A DNA stretch of 64,000 nucleotides from assembly GCF_002242805.1 (NCBI RefSeq), contig NZ_MCGQ01000009.1:1-64000 (forward strand), read 5' to 3'. Within the stretch, counting starts at the first letter, position 1. Every line of letters begins with the position of its first letter. Positions 32,789 through 42,400 of the stretch are shown here, piece after piece. The notes beneath the pieces were generated by a model that saw nothing but the letters and a program-made list of their open reading frames with translations, had not been told where the DNA came from and did not search any database. The DNA comes from Streptomyces diastatochromogenes. GTDB taxonomy: Bacteria > Actinomycetota > Actinomycetes > Streptomycetales > Streptomycetaceae. Position numbers and translations under genes: made by a program.

Positions 32789-33808
32789 GACCGACTCCGC
32801 CTCGTCCATGCGGTCCTTCGGGACCGTCTTCAGCTCGGTGACCGCCTCCGCGAGCGGCACCATCATGACGTCGGTGCCGCGCAGCGCGGTCATCTTGCCG
32901 AAGTCCCCGCGGTGTGCGGCCTCTACGGCGTGCCAGCCGAAGCGGGTGGCGAGGACACGGTCGTACGCGGTCGGGACGCCGCCACGCTGGACGTGGCCGA
33001 GGATGACCGGCTTGGCCTCCTTGCCGAGGCGCCGCTCCAGCTCGTAGGCGAGCGCGGTGCCGATGCCCAGGAAGCGCTCGTGGCCGTACTGGTCGATCTC
33101 GCCCTTGCCGTAGTCCATGGTGCCCTCGGCGGGGTGGGCGCCCTCGGCGACGCAGACGACCGCGAACTTCTTGCCGCGGGCGAAGCGCTCCTCGACCATC
33201 TTGACCAGGTCGGCGGGGTCGAAGGGACGCTCGGGCAGGCAGATGCCGTGGGCGCCGGCGGCCATGCCGGACTCCAGGGCGATCCAGCCGGCGTGCCGGC
33301 CCATCACCTCGACGACCATCACGCGCTGGTGGGACTCGGCCGTGGTCTTCAGGCGGTCCATCGCCTCGGTGGCGACGCCGACCGCGGTGTCGAAGCCGAA
33401 GGTGCGGTCCGTGGAGGAGATGTCGTTGTCGATGGTCTTGGGGACGCCGACGACCGGCAGGCCCGCGTCGGAGAGCATGCGGGCCGCGGTCAGCGTGCCC
33501 TCGCCGCCGATCGGGATCAGCGCGTCGATGCCGAACTCCTCGACCATGTCGGCGGCGCCTTCGCAGGCCTCGCGCAGCCGGTCGCGCTCCAGGCGGGAGG
33601 AGCCGAGGATGGTGCCGCCGCGGGCCAGGATGCCGCTGACCGCGTCCAGGTCGAGGGAGCGGTAGTGGCGGTCGAGCAGACCCCGGTAGCCGTCCTCGAA
33701 GCCGATGACCTCGTCGCCGTACTGCGCCACCGCTCGGTGCACGACCGACCGGATCACGGCGTTCAGGCCGGGGCAGTCGCCGCCTGCGGTGAGAACTCCG
33801 ATGCGCAT
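32783..33808 (-). CDS. pfkA: 6-phosphofructokinase
   Basis: 341 residues; phosphorylates fructose 6-phosphate, the committed step of glycolysis. Motifs: N-terminal GVLTAGGDCPGLNAVI, phosphate loop IPIGGEGTL, catalytic PKTIDNDI and the sugar site MGRHAGWIA. The Gly in GGEGT argues for ATP rather than pyrophosphate as donor, although PKTIDND (Lys for Gly) places it in the actinobacterial mixed group. Start ATG 33808. Divergent from pta, with 223 bp of regulatory DNA between them, and near ackA and pyk. Confidence 0.95.
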   Translation of the reverse strand: MRIGVLTAGGDCPGLNAVIRSVVHRAVAQYGDEVIGFEDGYRGLLDRHYRSLDLDAVSGILARGGTILGSSRLERDRLREACEGAADMVEEFGIDALIPIGGEGTLTAARMLSDAGLPVVGVPKTIDNDISSTDRTFGFDTAVGVATEAMDRLKTTAESHQRVMVVEVMGRHAGWIALESGMAAGAHGICLPERPFDPADLVKMVEERFARGKKFAVVCVAEGAHPAEGTMDYGKGEIDQYGHERFLGIGTALAYELERRLGKEAKPVILGHVQRGGVPTAYDRVLATRFGWHAVEAAHRGDFGKMTALRGTDVMMVPLAEAVTELKTVPKDRMDEAESVF

Positions 33809-34031
33809 CGTGCTGTGTCTCCTGCTCGCTGTCGGTGCCGGTGAGCCAGTGCCGATTGTTTCACGTCCGCCGGAGCGGTGAAGTCCTGACGGGCGCCTTA
33901 TCCGGCACCGGGGGTATTGTCAAGAGGGTTCTGCTCACCTTGGTGGGCGATTTTTATGCCGTAGACGAGACATCGCAGACGACATCGCAGACGAGTCATC
34001 TCTGCCGAGACACAGGGAACGGAGTGCACAC
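33809..34031. promoter_or_regulatory. pfkA-pta divergent intergenic region
   Basis: 223 bp without a gene. It holds a 12-bp direct repeat ACATCGCAGACG (33970-33981 and 33982-33993) in the pta leader and an AT-richer patch (GATTTTTATGCC) near 33949-33961. No clear -35/-10 pair could be settled by eye. GGAG lies eight bases before the pta GTG. Confidence 0.4.
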
Positions 34032-36122
34032 GTGACGCGCAGCGTGTACGTGACCGGGATCGACCGCGGCGACGGCCGGCAGGTCGTCGAACTCGGGGTC
34101 ATGGAGCTGCTGACCCGGCAGGTCGACCGGGTGGGTGTGTTCCGTCCGCTCGTGCACGACCGGCCCGACCGGATGTTCGAACTGCTGCGGTCGCGCTACC
34201 GCCTCTCCCAGGACCCGGCGACCGTCTACGGCATGGACTACCTGGAGGCGTCCGCGCTCCAGGCGGAACAGGGCACGGACGAACTGGTCTCCGCGCTGGT
34301 CGACCGTTTCCATCTGGTGGCCCGGGACTACGACGTCGTCCTCGTCCTCGGCACCGACTTCGCCGGCACCCAGCTGCCGGACGAGCTGTCCCTGAACGCC
34401 CGCCTCGCCAACGAGTTCGGCGCGTCCGTGATCCCGGTGGTCGGCGGCCGGGGGCAGACGGCCGAGTCCGTGCTCGCCGAGACGCGCAACGCCTATCGCG
34501 CGTACGACGGGCTGGGCTGCGACGTCCTCGCCGTGGTCACCAACCGGGTGGGCCGCGAGGACCGCGACGAGATCGCCGTACGGCTCGCGGACCGCCTGCC
34601 GGTGCCCTGCTACGTGGTGCCCGACGAGCCCGCGCTGTCCGCTCCGACCGTCGCGCAGATCGCCCAGACCCTCGACGCCAAGGTGCTGCTCGGGGACGAC
34701 TCCGGGCTCGCCCGGGACGCGCTGGGCTTCGTCTTCGGCGGTGCGATGCTGCCGAACTTCCTCAGCGCCCTGACCCCGGGCTGCCTGGTCGTGACCCCGG
34801 GCGACCGGGCCGATCTGGTCGTCGGCTCGCTGGCCGCGCACAGTGCCGGCACCCCGCCGATAGCCGGCGTGGTACTCACCCTGAACGAGGTGCCGAGCGA
34901 GGAGATCCTCACGCTGGCCGCCCGGCTCGCCCCGGGCACCCCGGTGATCTCGGTCTCCGGCACCAGCTTCCCCACCGCCGAGCAGCTCTTCTCCCTGGAG
35001 GGGGAGATGACCGCGGCCACCCCGCGCAAGGCGGAGACCGCGCTCGGCCTGTTCGAGCGGTACGCCGACACCGCCGAGCTGGCCCGCCGGGTCTCGGCGC
35101 CGAGCAGCGACCGGGTCACCCCGATGATGTTCGAGCACAAGCTGCTGGAGCAGGCCCGCTCGGACAAGCGAAGGGTCGTTCTCCCGGAGGGGACCGAGGA
35201 GCGGGTGCTGCACGCGGCCGAGGTGCTGCTGCGCCGCGGGGTGTGCGACCTGACCCTGCTCGGTCCGGTCGACCAGATCCGCAAGAAGGCCGCCGACCTG
35301 GGCATCGACCTCGGCGACACCCAGCTGATCGACCCGGCCACCAGCGACCTGCGGGACGCCTTCGCCGAGCAGTACGCGGCGCTGCGCGCCCACAAGGGCG
35401 TGACGGTGGAGCTGGCCTACGACGTGGTCTCCGACGTCAACTACTTCGGCACCCTGATGGTCCAGGAGGGCCTGGCCGACGGCATGGTGTCGGGCTCGGT
35501 GCACTCCACGGCGGCCACCATCCGGCCCGCCTTCGAGATCATCAAGACCAAGCCGGAGTCCTCGATCGTGTCGTCCGTCTTCTTCATGTGCCTGGCCGAC
35601 AAGGTGCTGGTGTACGGCGACTGCGCGGTCAACCCGGACCCGAACGCCCAGCAGCTGGCGGACATCGCCATCCAGTCGGCGGCCACGGCGGCGCAGTTCG
35701 GCGTGGAGCCGCGGATCGCGATGCTGTCGTACTCCACCGGTACGTCGGGTTCGGGCGCAGACGTCGACAAGGTGCGCGAGGCGACCGAGCTGGCGCGCTC
35801 GCGGCGGTCCGACCTGAAGATCGAGGGGCCGATCCAGTACGACGCGGCCGTCGAGCCGTCCATCGCCGCGACCAAGCTGCCGGACTCCGATGTCGCCGGG
35901 CAGGCCAGCGTGCTGATCTTCCCCGACCTCAACACCGGCAACAACACGTACAAGGCCGTGCAGCGGTCGGCCGGCGCGATCGCCGTCGGACCGGTCCTGC
36001 AGGGGCTGCGCAAGCCGGTCAACGACCTGTCCCGGGGCGCACTCGTCCAGGACATCGTCTCCACCGTCGCCATCACGGCGATCCAGGCCCAGAACCCGAG
36101 CGAGAAGGCGTCCCAGCAGTGA
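34032..36122 (+). CDS. pta: Phosphate acetyltransferase
   Basis: 696 residues; converts acetyl-CoA and phosphate to acetyl phosphate. The long form has an N-terminal P-loop/DRTGG regulatory half (VTGIDRGDGRQVV, then VVGGRGQTAESV) and the C-terminal PTA_PTB domain (about 360-690). That domain includes VVLPEGTEERVLHAAEVLL, MVSGSVHSTAATIRPA, VYGDCAVNPDPNAQQLADIA, LSYSTGTSGSG and IFPDLNTGNNTYKAVQ. GTG 34032 has GGAG upstream. It overlaps ackA by GTGA, so the Pta-AckA pathway is translationally coupled. Confidence 0.97.
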   Translation: MTRSVYVTGIDRGDGRQVVELGVMELLTRQVDRVGVFRPLVHDRPDRMFELLRSRYRLSQDPATVYGMDYLEASALQAEQGTDELVSALVDRFHLVARDYDVVLVLGTDFAGTQLPDELSLNARLANEFGASVIPVVGGRGQTAESVLAETRNAYRAYDGLGCDVLAVVTNRVGREDRDEIAVRLADRLPVPCYVVPDEPALSAPTVAQIAQTLDAKVLLGDDSGLARDALGFVFGGAMLPNFLSALTPGCLVVTPGDRADLVVGSLAAHSAGTPPIAGVVLTLNEVPSEEILTLAARLAPGTPVISVSGTSFPTAEQLFSLEGEMTAATPRKAETALGLFERYADTAELARRVSAPSSDRVTPMMFEHKLLEQARSDKRRVVLPEGTEERVLHAAEVLLRRGVCDLTLLGPVDQIRKKAADLGIDLGDTQLIDPATSDLRDAFAEQYAALRAHKGVTVELAYDVVSDVNYFGTLMVQEGLADGMVSGSVHSTAATIRPAFEIIKTKPESSIVSSVFFMCLADKVLVYGDCAVNPDPNAQQLADIAIQSAATAAQFGVEPRIAMLSYSTGTSGSGADVDKVREATELARSRRSDLKIEGPIQYDAAVEPSIAATKLPDSDVAGQASVLIFPDLNTGNNTYKAVQRSAGAIAVGPVLQGLRKPVNDLSRGALVQDIVSTVAITAIQAQNPSEKASQQ

Positions 36123-37324
36123 CCTCCCCCATCCGTGTCCTCGTTCTCAACTCCGGCTCCTCGTCGGTGAAGTACCAGCTGCTGGACATGCGGGACAGCA
36201 GCCGGCTGGCGGTGGGTCTGGTCGAGCGCATCGGCGAGCAGACCTCCCGGCTCAAGCACACCTGCCTCACCACGGGCGACACCCGCGAGCACACCGGCCC
36301 GATCGCCGACCACGACGCGGCCCTCAAGGCGGTGGCCGAGGAGCTGGGCCGGGACGGTCTGGGCCTGGAGTCGCCGGAACTGGCCGCGATCGGGCACCGG
36401 GTGGTGCACGGCGGCATGTTCTTCACCGAGCCCACCGTCATCGACGACGAGGTGCTCGCCGAGATCGAGCGGCTGATCCCGGTCGCGCCGCTGCACAACC
36501 CGGCCAACCTCACCGGCATCCGCACCGCGCAGGCGCTGCGCCCCGATCTGCCGCAGGTCGCCGTCTTCGACACGGCGTTCCACACGACCATGCCGGAGTC
36601 CGCGGCCCGCTACGCGATCGACCCGAAGATCGCGGACCGGCACCGCATCCGCCGCTACGGCTTCCACGGCACCTCGCACGCGTACGTCTCCCGGGAGACG
36701 GCACGCCTGCTGGGCAAGGACCCGGCGGAGGTGAACGTGATCGTGCTGCACCTCGGCAACGGCGCCTCGGCGTCGGCGGTCGAGGGGGGCCGGTGCGTGG
36801 ACACCTCCATGGGGCTGACGCCGCTGGAGGGCCTGGTGATGGGGACGCGGTCCGGCGACCTGGATCCCGCCGTCATCTTCCATTTGGCGCGTGTTGGCGG
36901 AATGTCCATGGATGAGATCGACACTCTTCTCAACAAGAGCAGCGGTCTGTTCGGCCTGTGCGGGGACAATGACATGCGGGAGATCCGCCGCCGGATCGAC
37001 GAGGGTGACGAAGCGGCCGCGCTCGCCTTCGACATTTACATTCACCGGATCAAGAAGTACATCGGCGCCTATTACGCGGTACTCGGCCGGGTGGACGCGG
37101 TCGCGTTCACGGCCGGCGTCGGCGAGAACGCGGCGCCGGTGCGGGAGGCGGCGATCGCGGGCCTGGAGGGCCTGGGCCTGGCGGTCGACGGCGAGCTGAA
37201 CGCCGTACGCGGCGACGAGCCGCGGCTGATCTCGCCGGAGTCCGCGCGGGTCGCGGTCGCCGTGGTGCCGACCGACGAGGAACTGGAGATCGCCACACAG
37301 ACGTACGCGCTGGTCGGGCAGTAA
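36119..37324 (+). CDS. ackA: Acetate kinase
   Basis: 401 residues of the ASKHA fold; makes acetate and ATP from acetyl phosphate and ADP. Signatures: VLVLNSGSSSVKYQL at the N-terminus, FDTAFHTTMP, RRYGFHGTSHAYVS, VLHLGNGASASAV and the C-terminal FTAGVGENA. GTG 36119 overlaps the pta stop. It is followed by a 164-bp gap and pyk, suggesting an overflow/acetate node under one regional control. Confidence 0.97.
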   Translation: MTSPIRVLVLNSGSSSVKYQLLDMRDSSRLAVGLVERIGEQTSRLKHTCLTTGDTREHTGPIADHDAALKAVAEELGRDGLGLESPELAAIGHRVVHGGMFFTEPTVIDDEVLAEIERLIPVAPLHNPANLTGIRTAQALRPDLPQVAVFDTAFHTTMPESAARYAIDPKIADRHRIRRYGFHGTSHAYVSRETARLLGKDPAEVNVIVLHLGNGASASAVEGGRCVDTSMGLTPLEGLVMGTRSGDLDPAVIFHLARVGGMSMDEIDTLLNKSSGLFGLCGDNDMREIRRRIDEGDEAAALAFDIYIHRIKKYIGAYYAVLGRVDAVAFTAGVGENAAPVREAAIAGLEGLGLAVDGELNAVRGDEPRLISPESARVAVAVVPTDEELEIATQTYALVGQ

Positions 37325-37474
37325 CAATATGCGGCTCCGCCGCGTGGTCAGTTGAGCAAAAGGCGGTACAGCTGAGCAGTGGAGTTGAGTAATACACGGC
37401 AGTAACACGCCTGAGCGCATGTCCGCCCATTTGTATCTTCCGCCAGACGGAATATTCCGCAGCGAAACAAACCG

Positions 37475-37480
37475 ATAGGA
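37475..37480 (+). promoter_or_regulatory. Candidate -10 box of pyk (leaderless)
   Basis: TAGGAT lies eight bases before ATG 37489 and no Shine-Dalgarno sequence is present, which predicts a leaderless pyk mRNA. A TTCCG...CGGAA dyad is centred near 37446. Confidence 0.4.
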
Positions 37481-37488
37481 TCGCCCCC

Positions 37489-38916
37489 ATGCGCCGTTCG
37501 AAAATCGTCTGTACTCTCGGCCCCGCGGTCGACTCCCACGAGATGCTCGTCTCGATGATCGAGGCCGGCATGAATGTGGCCCGCTTCAACTTCAGCCATG
37601 GCACCCACGCCGAGCACCAGACGCGGTACGACCGCGTCCGTGCCGCCTCGAAGGAGACCGGCCGGGCCATCGGTGTCCTCGCCGACCTGCAGGGCCCGAA
37701 GATCCGCCTGGAGACCTTCGCCGAGGGTCCGGTCGAGCTGGAGCGGGGTGACGAGTTCGTCATCACGACCGAGGACGTGCCGGGCGACAAGCACATCTGC
37801 GGCACGACGTACAAGGGGCTGCCGGGCGACGTGTCGCGCGGCGACCAGGTCCTCATCAACGACGGCAACGTCGAGCTGAAGGTCCTGGACGTCGAGGGTC
37901 CGCGGGTGAAGACGATCGTCATCGAGGGCGGTGTCGTCTCCGACCACAAGGGCATCAACCTGCCCGGCGCGGCCGTCAACGTCCCGGCGCTGTCCGAGAA
38001 GGACATCGAGGACCTGCGCTTCGCCCTCCGCATGGGCTGCGACATGGTCGCCCTGTCCTTCGTCCGGGACGCCAAGGACGTGCAGGACGTCCACCGCGTG
38101 ATGGACGAGGAGGGCCGCCGGGTCCCGGTGATCGCCAAGGTGGAGAAGCCGCAGGCGGTCGAGAACATGGAGGAAGTCGTCGCGGCGTTCGACGCCGTCA
38201 TGGTGGCCCGCGGCGACCTCGCCGTCGAGTACCCGCTGGAGAAGGTCCCCATGGTGCAGAAGCGCCTGGTGGAGATGTGCCGGCGCAACGCCAAGCCGGT
38301 GATCGTGGCGACCCAGATGATGGAGTCGATGATCACCAACTCCCGGCCGACCCGCGCCGAGGCCTCCGACGTGGCCAACGCGATCCTGGACGGTGCCGAC
38401 GCGGTCATGCTCTCGGCGGAGTCCTCGGTGGGCGCCTACCCGGTCGAGACCGTCAAGACCATGTCGAAGATCGTCACCGCGGCCGAGCAGGAGCTGCTCT
38501 CCAAGGGCCTGCAGCCGCTGGTCCCCGGCAAGAAGCCGCGCACCCAGGGTGGTTCGGTCGCCCGCGCGGCCTGCGAGATCGCCGACTTCCTCGGCGGCCG
38601 CGGCCTGATCGCCTTCACCCAGTCCGGCGACACCGCCCGGCGTCTGTCCCGCTATCGCGCGTCCCAGCCGATCCTCGCCTTCACCACCGACGCGGACACC
38701 CGCAACCAGCTGACCCTCAGCTGGGGCGTCGAGCCGAACGTCGTGCCGTTCGTCAACAGCACCGACGAGATGGTCGACATGGTGGACCAGGAGCTGGCCA
38801 AGCTGGGCCGCTTCAACCCCGGCGACACGGTCATCATCACCGCCGGCTCGCCCCCCGGCGTCCCCGGCACCACCAACATGGTCCGGGTCCACCACGTGGG
38901 CGGCGAGACCAAGTAA
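37489..38916 (+). CDS. pyk: Pyruvate kinase
   Basis: 475 residues; transfers phosphate from PEP to ADP. N-terminal MRRSKIVCTLGPAVDS, FNFSHGTHAEH, catalytic KVEKPQAVENMEEVV, MVARGDLAVEYPLEKVPMVQ and the metal/substrate segment TQMMESMITNSRPTRAEASD. The C-terminal regulatory domain is complete (AFTQSGDTARRLSRYRASQP). With pfkA, pta and ackA it puts lower glycolysis and acetate overflow in one 6-kb block. A strong terminator follows at 38946. Confidence 0.97.
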   Translation: MRRSKIVCTLGPAVDSHEMLVSMIEAGMNVARFNFSHGTHAEHQTRYDRVRAASKETGRAIGVLADLQGPKIRLETFAEGPVELERGDEFVITTEDVPGDKHICGTTYKGLPGDVSRGDQVLINDGNVELKVLDVEGPRVKTIVIEGGVVSDHKGINLPGAAVNVPALSEKDIEDLRFALRMGCDMVALSFVRDAKDVQDVHRVMDEEGRRVPVIAKVEKPQAVENMEEVVAAFDAVMVARGDLAVEYPLEKVPMVQKRLVEMCRRNAKPVIVATQMMESMITNSRPTRAEASDVANAILDGADAVMLSAESSVGAYPVETVKTMSKIVTAAEQELLSKGLQPLVPGKKPRTQGGSVARAACEIADFLGGRGLIAFTQSGDTARRLSRYRASQPILAFTTDADTRNQLTLSWGVEPNVVPFVNSTDEMVDMVDQELAKLGRFNPGDTVIITAGSPPGVPGTTNMVRVHHVGGETK

Positions 38917-38945
38917 CGCTCCCCGCAAGGGTCTTGTACGACAGT

Positions 38946-38976
38946 GAGGGCGCCCCCTGTGACAGGGGGCGCCCTC
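38946..38976. terminator. Bidirectional terminator between pyk and the putative immunity gene
   Basis: Perfect 15-bp inverted repeat (GAGGGCGCCCCCTGT / ACAGGGGGCGCCCTC) around a single base, between two convergent genes. Confidence 0.85.
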
Positions 38977-38989
38977 GGTGGTTCATCCG

Positions 38990-39403
38990 TCAGCCGACGG
39001 TGCCCGACTCCACGGGGTAGTCCGGGGGCCAGGGCTTGGAGGTGTCGTACAGCTCCTCCCGGTCAGCCATCAGCTTGTACTCGGCCTCGCGCCAGCTCGG
39101 GTTGCTGCCGATGACGAAGCTGTCGCCGTTCGGCTCCAGCATCCAGGTGTACTCCGCATCGCCCGGTTCGAGCCCGTGCCGTTCCCGCAGCACGGCGAAC
39201 TCCTCGGCGCCGGCCCGGCGGATGTGCAGGCCGTCGCGGTAGATGGGCTTGAGGAACATCAACCGGACATGGCCGATGTAGACCTCCACCTGTGACGTGG
39301 TCCGGTCGACGGCGAGCGGCTCGCTGGTCAGGAACAGCTGCCGGTGGGAGGGATGGAATCCCACGACTCTGAACAGCCGACCCTCGCGGATGAAATCTGG
39401 CAT
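38990..39403 (-). CDS. Putative immunity protein for the Hint-domain toxin
   Basis: 137 residues, soluble, no signal peptide, mixed alpha/beta (FRVVGFHPSHRQLFLTSEPL, VEVYIGHVRLMFLKPIYR, then EPGDAEYTWMLEPNGDSFVI). I do not recognise a family. ATG 39403 has GGAGG upstream; the longer frame to 39571 would overlap the toxin. It begins 17 bases after the stop of the 1507-residue Hint protein, the standard place for the cognate immunity gene of a polymorphic toxin. Assigned from context, not from motifs. Confidence 0.7.
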   Translation of the reverse strand: MPDFIREGRLFRVVGFHPSHRQLFLTSEPLAVDRTTSQVEVYIGHVRLMFLKPIYRDGLHIRRAGAEEFAVLRERHGLEPGDAEYTWMLEPNGDSFVIGSNPSWREAEYKLMADREELYDTSKPWPPDYPVESGTVG

Positions 39404-39420
39404 GGCCGCAATCCTCCCTT

Positions 39421-42400
39421 CTATTCCGGCACCGGTTCGCCGTTGGCGTACTTGAACCGCTCCGGGAAGACCCTCACGACCTGGCCCTCCTCGTTGGTCA
39501 TGTACCACTTGATCGAGGACCACGGGCGCTTCTCCAGGCGCACCGCACGGCGCAGTTCGGTCATCTCCCACGCGGTTCCGTAGCCGGACTTCGAGATGGT
39601 CGCCCAGTCGCCCGAGGTGATCGTCTCGCCCCGGGCCAGCAGGGCGTCAAGCGCCTCGTTCGCCGTGTTGGCACCCTTCACACCGTCCAGCGTCACCGAG
39701 AGCTCGATGTTCGGATTCTCCACCGCTCGCGCGACACCGACCGTCCAGACCGGCCGTCCCCGGCCCATACCCATTCCTTCGGGTATCTCCATGCCGAAGG
39801 GGTCACCGTTGAACGTCCTCGCCCCGGTGTTCTCCAGGGTCTTCTTGGCCAGGTCGTCGGAGAACGGGTTGACGCCGAGGACGATGTGGTCGCCTTCGTG
39901 GACGAGATCGTCGAGGACCGCCTGGACGCAGTCGTTGTGCACCAGGACCGGCTGCGACCCCGCGTACACGTAGTACGTGTGGTTGTTCTCGACCTCGAAG
40001 TTGAAGACCCGGACGGGTCCCTCGGCCACAGAGGTGCCGAGGACCTGCGTGGAGCCGCCGTCCCGGGTCTCGAAGGTGTCTCCGGCCCGCAGTTCCCCGG
40101 CCTCGACCCAGCCCCGTTCCCGCACCCAGAAGCGGTGCGAGTCGGTTGCCTCGACCTGACCGTCAGCGGTTCTGATCCGGACCAGGGACGCCACCGTCCG
40201 GTGGAACAGCTTCAGCACCGGCTGCAGCGACTTCTTGCCGGTCGCCTGGTCCTGCGACCAGACGCGATCACCGACCTCGATGTCCTCGATGGGCTTGGGC
40301 CCGTCGGCCGTCGCGACCTTGGTCCCCGCGGGGAAGCACTTGGTCAGCAGGGCCTTGCCGCCGAGCTTCTCCAGTTGCGCGATCGCGGCCGCGGCCAGTC
40401 CCGAGCCGCGCAGCCCCCACAGTGCCGTGCTGATCCTGGTGCCGTCCCGCAGCGCCATGCGCACCGCGATCGCGGCCTCGGCCATCTTCCCGAGCAGGCC
40501 GGGGATGACGATGCTCCCCACGAGCCACGCACAGCTGCTGATCTTGCCCTTGGAGCAGCCGACGATGTCGTCGATCGCGGCCAGGGCCACGGACTTGAGG
40601 ATCTGCTCGGTGAGCTTGTAGCCGTTGATGTGGACTTTCTTCTCTTCGAACTTCACATCGAGCGGCATGCTCGTCAGGTAGTCGTGCTTGAGGCCGGCGC
40701 CGCACTTGCTGCGTTCGACCCCGGGCAGCGAGCAGGTCTCCAGGTAGAAGTCCATCTCGCCGTACACGTGGTACTTGAGGTCGATGTCGCAGCCCGCGTT
40801 GGGACCCGATCCGGTGCCCACGCAGTCGCTCTGTGGATCGATGTCGACCAGCGTGTCGCCGCTGGGCTTCATCACGACGCCCTCGACACCGGTGCCGCCG
40901 CCGTCGGCCGTGCGGCCCCGCTCCTCCGCGTCCTCGAAGTCGGCCTGCTGGGTGCGGATGGCGTCCTGGGCGGCCTCGACGGCGAGGTCGCGGGCCTTGG
41001 CAGCAGCCGCCTCCGCGGTGGTCGCGTCCTTCTCGGCCTGGTCGGCGACGCCCCGCGCACTGGCGGCGTCGCCCTCCGCGTCACTCGCCGCGCTGCGGGC
41101 GCTGGCCGCGTCCCGCTCGGCGTCGTCGGCCTCCGCGTCGGCCTGGGTGGCGTAGTCGCCGGCGGAGTCGGCGGCCGTCTGTGCCGCCTCCGCGTCCTCC
41201 TTGGCCTGCTTGTCGTACTCGACGGTGTTGGCCTCGGACTTCTTGGCCGCCTTCGCGGACGCGTCCGCCGCGTCGGCCGACGCCTGGGCGTCCGCCGCGG
41301 AGCCGGCGGCCTGCGCCGCGTAGTCGGCCGCGTTCGCCGCAGCCTCGGCCGCCGCCTTGGCGTCGGCGTCCGCCTTCGCGGCCTGCGCCTTGGCCTCGGC
41401 CGCCGCCTTGGCCGCCTGGGCGGCCTTGGCCTTGGCCAGCGCCGCCTGCTGTTGGGCGGCCGTCTTCGAGGCCTGACCGGTCAGCACGGCGAGACCCGCC
41501 GAGGAGTCGGTCTCCGCGTACGGGGAGCCGAGTTCGATGGCGTCGTTGGCGGGCTTGACCACCCGGGCCGCCGAGTCACGGGCGGCCGCCGCGGCCTGCG
41601 CGGTGGCGTAGGCGTGCCCCGCGGCGCGGATCGAGTCGGCGCCCGCGAGGTTGGCCTCGGAGCGGGACACCGTGGCGTCGCCCCGGGCCTTGGTGGCCGC
41701 CTTCTGCGCGGTTTCCGCCTCCGCCTTGGCGGTGATCGCGTTCCACTTGGCGGCGGCGGAGGCGTCGATGGCGTCGGCGGCGGCCGCGTGGGCCTTCTTC
41801 ACCGCTGCCTCGGTCACCTTGACGTCCGCCTTGGCGTCGTCCGCCGCGGCCTGGGCGCGCTTGGCCGCGCCTTCGGCCTTGGTGGCCGCCTCTCGGGCGT
41901 TGGTGGCCGCCTCGGTGGCGTCGTCGGCCGCGCTGCGGGCCGCGGTCGCCGCGTCGGTGGCGTCGTCGGCCGCCTTGCGGGCCTTGGTTGCCGCGTCGCG
42001 CGCCTCGATGGAGTCCCCGGTGCTGTCCACCGCGGCCAGCAGGGCCTCCGCGGCGTCGGCCTTCGCCGCCAGGCTGTCGCGCCGTTGCGCGGCCCTTCGC
42101 GCGTCGGCCCGGGCGTCCGCGGCCCGGCCCTCGGCGGCGACCGCCGCGTCCTTCTTGTCGGCCGCCGTCCGGCCCGCGGCCTGCGCGTCGGAGAGCCTGT
42201 CGGCCGCGACCGTGCGCTGCGACTGGGCCCGCGCGTCGGCGTCCTTCGCCTTCTGCCGCTCGGCGGCCGCGAGGTCCTTCTGCGCCTTGGCGTAGTCGCG
42301 TTCGGACTCGGCCTTCTGCCGCTTGGCGTCGGCGTCGGCGGCCGCGTCCTTAGCGGTCTGCTCGGCGGCCTTGGCCTTGTTCTCGGCGGCCTTCGCGTCG

